From Dasyornis broadbenti (taxonomy: Eukaryota > Chordata > Aves > Passeriformes > Dasyornithidae), in assembly GCA_013397935.1 (NCBI GenBank), contig VZRN01005829.1, positions 62,001 to 126,000 of the forward strand: a stretch of DNA of 64,000 bases. The letters are read 5' to 3'. The stretch's first letter is position 1; the number at the start of each line of letters is the position of its first letter. Of the stretch, positions 12,465 through 22,126 are shown piece by piece. The notes beneath the pieces are model-generated. The model was given only the letters and a program-made list of their open reading frames with translations. It ran no database searches and had not been told where the DNA came from. A program made the translations under genes and the position numbers.

Positions 12465-13519
12465 GAATTACATCGTTGATAAGGCTGCTGGAAATGGTGA
12501 ATTGTGCCAGAGAAAAACTATGGTTTTGCCTCGTCACAATAAAGGTTTCATCTTTCATTACAATGACTCAAAATTGTGCCTCAAGAAAGGAAATATTGGC
12601 AGTGGTAATTTATAAAATACATTATTAAAGAAACAAGGTAGAAGAGCTCTATTCAGTTTTGTTTTCATCAACCAGGGTTTGCTGTGTTATCAAATTGACA
12701 CAAATCTGACTGAATTGATTCACTATAAAGTGTGCTCACGTTATGGCTCACACTATTCCTCTCAAAGAATATTACTTTTATATCAGTCTCACCCTTCAGC
12801 TTTCCTTCTCGGTAGACTCCATACCATCATGAATGTTTTCACCCAAGTATAGTTTAAATAGAAGGACACATCTGTTTTACAGTAGCTACAAGTTAATTAT
12901 ATAAAATTCTACTTGAAACATGAGAAAAGCTAAAGATAGAATAAGATAGAATAAAGAGAATATTTTTTATCACTATGGAACATTTCCAACTTGGATTTCT
13001 CCTTTTTTTTTTTTCAATTTCTTGAGAGCTAGTGTATTTTAAGTAATATTCCATTGAAAGTTCTAATCTTCCATTGCACAATTCATTGCATTCATTCAGT
13101 TTTCCACCACAAATACTAGAATATGGTGGAAGGAGATGTGTGACCCTCACCACCAGTGGTCATTTCAGTTCCTGTTCTTCTTTTCTGAGGTTCTAGATTC
13201 AGTATTCTTCTCACACTTCCTTTTAGATATTTACATTCTTTTAGTAAAAATGAAACCTGCAGGGTGTTTTCCCTCCCTTCTGTACTTAAACTGTATCATA
13301 GCTTTCTTTTGACATCTTTGTCATGTTTAAAGTGAATGAAGCGGCGAAAAAAAGTCTATCCATTTGGGTTGTTTGGATCATGGCTGAAGGGACTACTTTC
13401 ATACGATTTCTACTACTAAGGCAAATTTTAATATCAAGTCAACTTAAATTTACAGCAGTAGGAACTCAAAACCATGCTAGAACTTCAGTGGATTTACCCT
13501 GAAGTTGCTCCAGATTTAA
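12465..13519. other. unique non-coding DNA
   Basis: AT-rich DNA between the two LTR pieces. I looked for retroviral internal sequence, such as a primer-binding site or gag/pol-like frames, and saw none. The two LTRs therefore do not obviously bound one provirus. Confidence 0.5.
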
Positions 13520-13524
13520 CTCAG
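13520..13524. repeat. left target site duplication, CTCAG
   Basis: CTCAG lies directly before the TG start of the LTR and is repeated exactly after its CA end at 14531-14535. A 5 bp duplication is the signature left by retroviral integrase and identifies both edges of the insertion. Confidence 0.85.
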
Positions 13525-14530
13525 TGTCATGGTTTGAGCCTGGCCAAATGCCAGGTACCCCCAAATTAACACACCCACACCCAGGGCTCATGAGTTGAGA
13601 TAAGGAAACCCGGGAGAAGATGCACTTAGAATAGGCAAAACAGGACTAACTTAGGTTGCAAAGTGATCTAATTTATTACTAACAGAGTCAGAGGAGTAAA
13701 TGAGAAGTAAAATAAACCCTTCAAGGCCACCATTTCTCCGCTCACCCCCCTCCCTCCTTCCCAGCAGCTGCACAAGGGAACAAGGTATGGGGGGGGTTAG
13801 GTCAGTTCATCACCCAGATCTTCTTCTCCTGCCTGGGGAGAGGCTCTTTTCCTCTGCGTAGCCATGGGTCTCACCGTCGGCAGCCCGCCCGACACTGCTA
13901 CAGTGACGCTGGTCCCCACACAGGCAAGCAGTCTCCCCAAAACTGCCACGGCGTGGGGTCCNNNNNNNNNNNNNNNNNNNNNNNNNNNNNNNNNNNNNNN
14001 NNNNNNNNNNNNNNNNNNNNNNNNNNNNNNNNNNTCTCAGGGTGCAAGTCAAGGCCTGTTTCTCCACTAGGACTCCCTCTGGACCACGGCCACTTTCAGG
14101 GTATCCACTCGCTTTGGGGCAAGTGGATCTCAGCATTTCCCGTGGGCCCCCATGGGCTGCAGGAGCACCCCCTGCTTCACCATGGGCCTCACCACGGCCT
14201 GCAGAGGCTGCAGAGCTCCGGCGCCTGGAGCTCCCCCTCCCCCTCCTTCTCCACTGACCTTGGTCTCTCCATGTTGTTTTCCCTCACATTCTCTCACCTA
14301 CTCCTCCTCCTCTGGCTAAGGAAAAGTGTGTGCACCCATTGTTTTGATTTCTTCTTAAATATGTTTTTCACAGAGGCGTAACCAACATCTCTGATTGGCC
14401 CAGGCTTGGCCAACAGCATGTCCATCACCTCAGAGCTGGACATGGTGAAGGCTTCGAGAAGCTTCACCGAGGAGCCATCTTTGTGGGCCCCCCCCACTAG
14501 AAAAAACCTGGGCCAAGCTAAACCACAACA
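13525..14530 (-). mobile_element. ERV solo LTR, nearly intact
   Basis: A complete LTR on its own, without retroviral genes. The plus strand starts TGTCATGGTTTGAGCC and ends AAACCACAACA, so the termini form an imperfect TG...CA inverted repeat, and CTCAG is duplicated on both sides. Read on the minus strand, which I take as sense, an AATAAA signal occurs near 13672. The central part (about 13860-14250) is GC-rich, with repeated CCATGGGCTGCAGG-like motifs. A 73-base gap of Ns falls inside that part. A solo LTR arises when the two LTRs of a provirus recombine and delete the interior. Its family is the one common in songbird genomes, and I do not assign a Repbase name. Confidence 0.93.
13962..14034. 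other. assembly gap, 73 Ns
   Basis: The bases are undetermined. The gap lies in the GC-rich, internally repetitive centre of the solo LTR, where short-read assemblies commonly break. The listed length need not be the true length. Confidence 0.99.
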
Positions 14531-14535
14531 CTCAG
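14531..14535. repeat. right target site duplication, CTCAG
   Basis: An exact copy of the five bases at 13520-13524, immediately after the CA end of the solo LTR. Confidence 0.85.
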
Positions 14536-14750
14536 TAATATATCAGAGAATGCATCTGAGATTTGTTTAGAGGAGTATGAAAGGGGAAGTTTGCAGAGGA
14601 CAATACAAGACCCAATTTAATTACCATCAACAGCATCCCTGAGAAACCAATGGCTTAGCTTTTATGTGCTGAGATCATTATCTTTACAAGAAAGTACAAA
14701 ATCCTATTTACAAGCACTAGTAGTTCATTGTCATATCTCTGACATGCTAT

Positions 14751-14840
14751 TATAATACTTTTCTATTAAATAAAATATAATACTTTAATTAGAAAGTATT
14801 AAAAGTATTCTATAATACTTTATAATACTTTTCTATTAAA
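14751..14840. repeat. TATAATACTT direct repeats
   Basis: TATAATACTT starts at 14751, 14776, 14811 and 14821. A 20 bp unit, TATAATACTTTTCTATTAAA, is present exactly at 14751-14770 and 14821-14840. An AAGTATTAAAAGTATT stretch between them is partly complementary. It looks like a local duplication in AT-rich DNA. Confidence 0.85.
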
Positions 14841-15225
14841 GTACTAAATACACCTCAGCCCTTAATGCCTCTTTCAACAAAGAACTGCCAGTTCAAATGG
14901 CCATCTTTAGGGTCTTGTGCTTATGTTTTTTTCCCTGAGCTATCTTCTCTGGCATGAAATATTACTTATATTTAAGTAACATATTAACAACCTGAACAGC
15001 CATTAAAACCCCATCTGAAACAAATAATGAAACAAGGCATTTACACCTGTTTATTAAGTTCATTTGTGTATGGCATTGGCTTCCAAAACCACCCAGTCTT
15101 GTTAATTTAATGATTAGACAATAAAAATATATGTCCTGCTCATTTATATTAGTGTAACATCAAGTAAAACACCCTCCAAGCCAGAAGTTGGAGGAGAAAT
15201 TAATTTTCATATTATTCACAGTGAT

Positions 15226-15255
15226 TTGCTCTTGATATTAATTACACAAGAGCAA
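15226..15255. repeat. inverted repeat, 9 bp stem
   Basis: TTGCTCTTG and CAAGAGCAA flank a 12-base AT-rich loop. The stem is perfect. No U tract or other terminator context follows, and no function is assigned. Confidence 0.75.
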
Positions 15256-15615
15256 TGATATTGAATCCATTGCTCTTTAGAGCCTACTGTATCCTGTAGT
15301 CTGACTGATCTTCATTGTACTTTCATGACATATCAGGGAAAATATGATCGTTCTAATACGGAACAGGACATTTCACAAGCTGAAATGATCCAAAGTAGCT
15401 GCAAGAAACCTCCACTGAGGCACAGCTAATGATGCTGTTTTTAAGGCTAGGAGATTGACAACAGAGGAAAAAAGTCACTACCTAATGGAAACAAGTCTAA
15501 ATGTTGACGAGGCAAGGGAAATTAAGGAACTGACACAGAAAAGCCTGAGATAACTGCATTCTGCCTTAATGAACTTGCTGTTTAATTTTTCTAGCTAGGG
15601 TCATTTATGGTTTGG

Positions 15616-15639
15616 TTTTTTTTTTTTTTTAAAAAAAAA
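15616..15639. repeat. T15-A9 homopolymer junction
   Basis: Fifteen Ts are followed directly by nine As. It is a low-complexity sequence that can fold on itself; no element is attached. Confidence 0.9.
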
Positions 15640-17954
15640 CGAGTGAGATGGTTCCATTGTCCTGCTGGGATCAATATTATTTTCTATCAATTTAGGTTTG
15701 GTATTGTCTTTGAATTATAATAGATGCTGTAGTATAAAGCAACCATGGTTAAAAGAAACAAAAAAACAAAAAAAACTATGGAAAAGTGTTTTCTTTGCTC
15801 AGGCAAATAGATGTAGTTTTGACAGCTCTTAAATATTAAGAAGCTGCGAAAGAATGACACATTATAGAAAAAAATTAATTGGGAAGATGGAGAATTTAAA
15901 GAGTTCTTAAGTTGAGAAAAATTTTGAAGGTGGAAATAAAGACATCAGGGATAAGAAATTTCAGAAAACTTTAGATACTAAAGAAGCAATTTGCCTGGTT
16001 ATATATAGATTTTTCTAACTCAGATGAGAAAGGTTTCTATTATTTTATTTTAACTTTGTCAAAAAAGTTCTGCCCCCATGAGGAATCTTTTCAAAGACAG
16101 ACAAATGAGGTCCAAGTTAAATTGGTGAAACAGCACCATCTAGAAAGAGCTACTCCAAGTTTTACACACTGATGATCAACTCACACATGTAACCAAGATA
16201 CAGAAGTTTCCAGGAAAAAGTTCTCTCCATTGTGAAATTGAAACAGTTGGGGGTTTTTTACATCTGAGAAATAGAAACCCTAACTTCTGTTATTTTCCTC
16301 TAAAAGAGTCAAAAGATAATATCATACCTATAGAAAACCAACCACGGATGCCAAATTCTAAAACTTGCTTTGTTGAAAGTCTTAGAGGTATTTGTGGTGA
16401 GTTAATTGCTCCTTTTTGTAGAACGACCCTGTAAAATGTTATGAAATAAAGATAACTGAAAGTTTCCCCTGTGGAGTTCAATATGAGAGGACAAAGGGAC
16501 AAGGACTGAGCAAAGACCATGATCTTTTCCTGTTTCCATGGTGATACAGTTCCAGAAAAGATACACCCATTTAAACTAGTGGATTCTGCTAAAATCTATT
16601 ATTAAGTAGATGTAACTGTGCTGGTTAAGCATTGGAATGCAGTTCCTGAGCCCTATTCAAGTTCTTTCCATCCCTCCCCATTTAGAGAGCATGAGCTAAG
16701 AAGAATCACAATGCAGAAAGGCCACAGAGAGCATGAAGATTCATGAAATCTCACATTTTGAAAAAAATAGGTTTCAGACATACAATCTCAAAAAAATGGC
16801 CCACATTCCTTACATATTTGTTGGAAAACAGGTTTTCTGGATAAAAAAAACCTCTCAGAGATGTGTCTATCTCTTGATTAGACATTTTCATTATCTACCT
16901 ATGTTGCTGAATGCTGGACCTTCAATGTCACAATTTACTGAAGACATGAATTTTAATGTTTCGGCTTTGAGTTTTCTCTCCTATGTATGCACTTATAGTA
17001 GCAAGGAAGATGAACCTTTTAAAAGGAGATAGCACTTGTCATCTTACTAATCATACCAATGGAAAAATTAGACAAGCTACTGGACATCCATTTCCCTCTT
17101 CCATACATCAAACCTCAAAACTAAGGTTAAGAAAAAAATGCTCAATGTACTTATGTTAGGCCATCCTTGAAATCAGCATAGGCCTGAGAGTGTGTTAGTA
17201 GGGACATAGCATATCTCATGAGAAACAGAAAGACAGATAGGCATCTTCTGTTGTTGTTGTAGGGGAAGCAGAACATAATATGTAAAAAGATCAGTCTCTA
17301 TTTAGCTCATTGTATCTGGCCCTGAACAGAATTATGAATATTCCAGACTCTTAATTTCAGAGTGACTTTTAAGTCTGCATTGAGAAACAGTAGAGGAGTG
17401 ATTGTTCTGTAAGAAATGTTCCCTTCTTTTCTCTGGGGTGTTTCCACTCTTGATTGATTACATGAGTTTATCCTGCTGTGTAGTTGTTGCTTGGCTTATC
17501 CTCTATTGATACCATGAGGTCCCTGCTACCCAGGATGAAATGTGCTACATCCTGCAATGTGCAGATGAGAGATCCATGGATGGAATGTTTCTATGGAATA
17601 TTAATGTTTCTATTTTGGGGTTATTCACTGTGGCAGTGGTGGGGATCTAAACTCTATGTTACACAAGTTATAAACGACTTGTCTCCTCATTTTACCTAGG
17701 AAATAATTGCTTTATCATCTTTCCCTGGTAACATCCAAACTCCACTGGATTATTTTCCCTTCAAGGTAGACCAACTGACACATTTGTTCCTGGTTTGACT
17801 TTTGGTTTGAAGTTTCTTGTTTCTATTTCAGACACAAGGAAGGGTTCCTATGCCTGAAAACTGAGCTGATGTTTCACTTCTAGCAACTGGTCTAGTAAAA
17901 GATAAGACCTCTATCTGCTCTACTTATATGACTCTATCACAAATATCATTGGAT

Positions 17955-18391
17955 TTGCATCCTGAAGAGGGCAATAAAGGTGATGAAAGGGCTGGAAGGA
18001 ATGTCCGTCGAGGACTAGTTGAGTTTTTGTCTCTTTTGGAGAAAAGACAGGTGAAGGGTGACCTTCTGACTCCCTATCGCTTCCTGACAAGGGCAAGTGA
18101 GGAGGGAGGTGCTGATTTCCCTGGTATCCAATAATAGGACATGGACAACAACTCAAAGCCACAACAAGGAAGCTTAAGCCTGGACATTAGGAAACATCTT
18201 TTGACTGAAGACGTGCTCAAGCACTGGAACAGGCTTTCTAGAGAACTGGTCATTGTCCCAGTCCTGACAATGTTTGAGAGGCACTAGAACAATGCCCTTA
18301 ATAACATGCTTTAACTTGGTCAGCCCTGAGATAATCAAGCAGCTAGACTGGACTATTGCAGGTCACTTCAAAATGAATAGTCCTATCCTAT
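17955..18391 (+). mobile_element. CR1 LINE fragment, source of the ATTCT tail
   Basis: A diverged plus-strand CR1 copy. Landmarks in order are GAAGAGGGCAATAAAGGTGA, GGGCTGGAAGGAATG, a GCCTGGACATTAGGAAACAT block, AGCACTGGAACAGGCTTTCT, GACAATGTTTGAGAGGCACT, ACAATGCCCTTAATAACATG, and a GGACTATTGCAGGTCACTTC end. This is the CR1 type whose natural 3' tail is a short TATTC/ATTCT repeat rather than ATTCTATGA. The tail here continues without a break into the long pentanucleotide array from 18392, so the array is most simply an expanded CR1 tail. The 5' end is truncated. Confidence 0.88.
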
Positions 18392-19084
18392 TATTCTATT
18401 CTATTCTATTCTATTCTATTCTATTCTATTCTATTCTATTCTATTCTATTCTATTCTATTCTATTCTATTCTATTCTATTCTATTCTATTCTATTCTATT
18501 CTATTCTATTCTATTCTATTCTATTCTATTCTATTCTATTCTATTCTATTCTATTCTATTCTATTCTATTCTATTCTATTCTATTCTATTCTATTCTATT
18601 CTATTCTATTCTATTCTATTCTATTCTATTCTATTCTATTCTATTCTATTCTATTCTATTCTATTCTATTCTATTCTATTCTATTCTATTCTATTCTATT
18701 CTATTCTATTCTATTCTATTCTATTCTATTCTATTCTATTCTATTCTATTCTATTCTATTCTATTCTATTCTATTCTATTCTATTCTATTCTATTCTATT
18801 CTATTCTATTCTATTCTATTCTATTCTATTCTATTCTATTCTATTCTATTCTATTCTATTCTATTCTATTCTATTCTATTCTATTCTATTCTATTCTATT
18901 CTATTCTATTCTATTCTATTCTATTCTATTCTATTCTATTCTATTCTATTCTATTCTATTCTATTCTATTCTATTCTATTCTATTCTATTCTATTCTATT
19001 CTATTCTATTCTATTCTATTCTATTCTATTCTATTCTATTCTATTCTATTCTATTCTGTTCTGTTCTGTTCTGTTCTGTTCTGT
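18392..19084. repeat. (ATTCT)n/(GTTCT)n pentanucleotide array, 693 bp
   Basis: A perfect period-5 array. From 18392 to 19057 the unit is TATTC/ATTCT, about 133 copies with no interruption visible. From 19058 to 19084 each A becomes G, giving five to six TTCTG units. The plus strand has no stop codon in any frame because five and three are coprime, so it yields a 270-codon open frame encoding a repeating I-L-F-Y-S pentapeptide; this is not a gene. The minus strand is (AGAAT)n with a TAG every five codons. The array directly adjoins the 3' end of a CR1 copy. The assembled length may differ from the real allele. Confidence 0.98.
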
Positions 19085-21930
19085 GATGTGACTATCGTGG
19101 TTATTACTAAATGTGTTCAGACAACATCCTGCAAATTTCCATCTTATTCCTGTCACAGCCTTTTAGAGAAGTCCATATTCCTGTTTGCCTACACCCTTTT
19201 CATCTACTTTCCCCAAGAGACACACAGAGGTTTGTGCATATTCACCAGTTTCCAGACATGTACCAGTGTTGGTGAAACAAATTTCAGTAACCAGGCTAAT
19301 TCCAATGAACTAAATGTGCTTCGCTAGTAGAGAAAATCCTTTGCATCTTTTTGTCTCTCTGATATTTTCTGTCTCCCTCATTCAAAAACCCTGCAGCACA
19401 TTCCAAATTGTTGTTCTTAAAAAAAGATCCTATGTCAGCATGCTGAAATTCTGCTTTTCCTGTGCAATCCCTAGAACAGAGCAGCACACCCATTTCCAGC
19501 TTCTCATCTATGCTTAAAAAATCAGGTTCTTGTAAAAATACAGTTTAAATTATTTTGAATCTTTAAAATATATTAGGGATTTTCAGTTTATTTTTTTTCT
19601 CTTGGCTGTCAGAGCTGTTTTCAGAACAACTTTTGTAAATAAATTTGATCTGATATAACTATCTCATAATATCATTTCACTTGCTAATATATTTTTTTGG
19701 GTAGCTGGATTAAGACACTTGCAACTTCTACTCCCAGGCTAATATGAACTGGGTAATCTTCCACAGATTTCAGGGCTTAAAGATAATATAAAATTTTTAA
19801 TGACATATTTTATATAGTGTTACATTAATTTAACTTTTTAAATTGTAGATTGAAAAAAATAGCAAGATACCAGAAAGGCAGTCCTATTTTACAGGTATCA
19901 AATCATATCATTAAGAATCACAGTGAAATGATTCACTGATGTAAGTATTATTAAATTTACCATATTATGTATTAACTATTTGAAATATAAGTGTTTATGG
20001 TCTTTAATAAGATAGACATTTTAAAATTTGACATTAAAAATCTACCATACAATTTCAAAAGAATAGAAAGACATTGAGAAATGCTACATTACTATAGAAT
20101 CTGATACAAAATTTTAAGCAAATAGATTTTTAGTAACCTATCTTGTTTGTTTTAGCCAACTGAATCCAAAATAATCTTTAAAAACTCCACAATCACAAGA
20201 CGAAGTGTGTTATTTTGCTACACTGATCTCACAGGTTTAAATGCCAGTTCTGGAATGAGCATGCGTTTCCTGTAAATCCAGTGTGACTTCTATAAAATTA
20301 GAGTTGGGACAATGTCTCCTTTCCAGGGATCTCCACTTGACACATAAAATAGGTCAGGTGAATTTCATCCTGACAAGGGCTGCTTTCCTTTCAAAACATC
20401 CAAAGGAGCCCAGACTGCCCATCTGGGCTAGGACACATAGGACACTTGAAATGTAAAAAACTGAATTGAAGGAGATTAATTTGCTAAGCACAAGTTAGGA
20501 GTGTTTTGTCTGCTTTTCAGAAGAGAATTCATTATGGATCCCCTGGCTTCTTGGTACTTAATCTCAAAAATCAACATGATTCTACTCCCCGAGGTAATCA
20601 TTCCACTCACTTGGTATATTGGGTGCCCACAGACCTGCATCTTGAAACTGCTGTTATTTTGAGTAGTGTTTAAGGAGACAAGACGTCAGATGCTGGTAAC
20701 ACCTTCTTCATGAAGAAGGAATGAGAATGTTTCAAGGATCTTAAATATTTGGAAAATGCAAACATCTAAGGAAAAAGTATATCTGTCAGAGTGAGGAAAT
20801 TCATTTACTGAGAATGAGCAAAGAGTCTGGGTTGATTCTTTCTCTTGTATGTCACATATATTTTTCAACATTCAATTTCTTTTGCCCAAGAGTAGCTTAA
20901 AAAGTGAAATTTTAGCAAAAAAAAAAGTTTTATTTAAAAAAACCCCGTTAATCTTTAGAAAGCATTTTTATTTGTAGTCTACAATTATATCAATTTTAAC
21001 ACTGCAGCCCTTATGAAATATCTGTATCACTTTAGCAAATAGAAGGGCAGGTTCTGTAATGTAAATGGCTGTCTTTGAACCTATCAAAGTGGCTTTAAAA
21101 TGCCATTACTTCACTGTGGTGTCACTAGAAATTCGCAAGGAAGAAAATGGGTTTAAGGTGATTTTGTCTTCTGTATTCGGTGTAAAAGACAGCAGCAGAA
21201 CAGACAGTGATACTTTCATTTTGACAGGTCTCTTTCCTAGGCTAGTTTTGAAAATCCTACAGATACTGTAATCCAAGTCAGTGACACAAGTCAGTCAGTT
21301 AGTACCTGAACAGCAAGATCAAAGACTGTCTGATAGAGAAATTTTAGCTGAGTGCAACCTGCTGATATGTAAAAGGAGACATTGGAATTCAGCGTTCTAG
21401 CCTAGTTAAACAAGATACAAGCAACTCACTCCTTCCTCACTACCTGTCTATGGAATGGGAGGATCACCCATTGAAACCCAAGTCCTTAAAGCAGCAAGGA
21501 GTGTCTGAAGTAAAATCCCTGCCTCCTCTACATGTAATTGTTGATCGTAAACAGAGTTGCATTACCCAGGGAGAGACTGAATTGTGTCATTCCTATACCC
21601 AGCTCCAAATCTTGGAGCACTGCTGCTTTCAGTAGTACATTGGAGACGTCAATAGTATAGCCAGAGGTCCTTACTTATGTGAAAACAATTACATTTTCTA
21701 ACACTAAAGATGCCAGAAATATTTCTTTCTGGTTTTTTGAACTGGTTTAGTTAGTCCGATAATTATGCTTTAGTTTTATAGTTAACAGATATGTGAGAGT
21801 TTTTATCATCAGTTATGGATCATGAGAAGTAACGCTATTCTTCACACAAATAATAAGTCTGACCGTTTTGACTCTAAATATGCATGATCATGAAAAATAT
21901 TATTTAAATGTGCTAATTATTAATAAAAAA
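19085..21930. other. unique AT-rich non-coding DNA
   Basis: No gene or confident transposon is seen. The part at 19550-20140 is especially AT-rich. Open frames of 60-79 codons are short, overlap in different frames and carry no recognisable motif. Confidence 0.5.
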
Positions 21931-21988
21931 TTCTTGAAATGGAATAAATCTTTTGAGATCATGTAGTCCAACCTCACTGCTCAGGAGC
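21931..21988 (-). mobile_element. CR1 LINE, 3' end, left part of interrupted copy
   Basis: Read on the minus strand, CAGTGAGGTTGGACTACATG followed by ATCTCAAAAG is the CR1 3' terminal block. Its upstream partner is at 22066-22126; the two are separated by a short plus-strand CR1 tail. The terminal tail itself is decayed. Confidence 0.75.
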
Positions 21989-22065
21989 ATTCAGATAGAA
22001 GAGGCTGCCCAAAGAACAAGGTGACCTTTTAGGTCTCTTCCAACCCAAACCTATGATTCTATAAT
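21989..22065 (+). mobile_element. nested CR1 LINE 3' tail
   Basis: AAGGTGACCTTTTAGGTCTC, TTCCAACCCAAACC and TATGATTCTAT form a well-preserved CR1 3' terminus on the plus strand, inserted between two parts of an opposite-strand CR1. It is a severely 5'-truncated insertion of about 75 bp or less and must be younger than the copy it interrupts. Confidence 0.8.
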
Positions 22066-22126
22066 AGAGCAGGTTGCCTGGGGCTGTGTCCAGCTGAGTT
22101 TTGGATATCTGCAGAGATGGAGATCC
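22066..22126 (-). mobile_element. CR1 LINE, right part of interrupted copy
   Basis: On the minus strand, GGGATCTCCATCTCTGCAGA, ATATCCAAAACTCAGCTGGA and CACAGCCCCAGGCAACCTGC match the CR1 region that normally directly precedes the block at 21931-21988. Together they make one CR1 copy split by the nested tail. A short tandem CTGAAGATCT pair lies at its right edge. Confidence 0.85.

Larger units (their letters stand above)
14536..17954. other. unique AT-rich non-coding DNA
   Basis: No gene or transposon is recognised in these 3.4 kb. The stretch contains a cluster of TATAATACTT direct repeats, a 9 bp stem inverted repeat and a T15A9 block, listed separately. The longest open frame is 99 codons (16733-17032, plus) with no recognisable domain. 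Confidence 0.5.

Noticed and set aside
13810..14381. Several overlapping frames of 68-142 codons around the N gap
   Set aside because: They lie inside the GC-rich solo LTR and include the undetermined bases. LTR sequence explains them.
18274..19086. 270-codon open frame encoding a repeating ILFYS pentapeptide
   Set aside because: It is produced entirely by the ATTCT array: a stop-free 5-base unit stays open in all three plus frames. There is no coding context.
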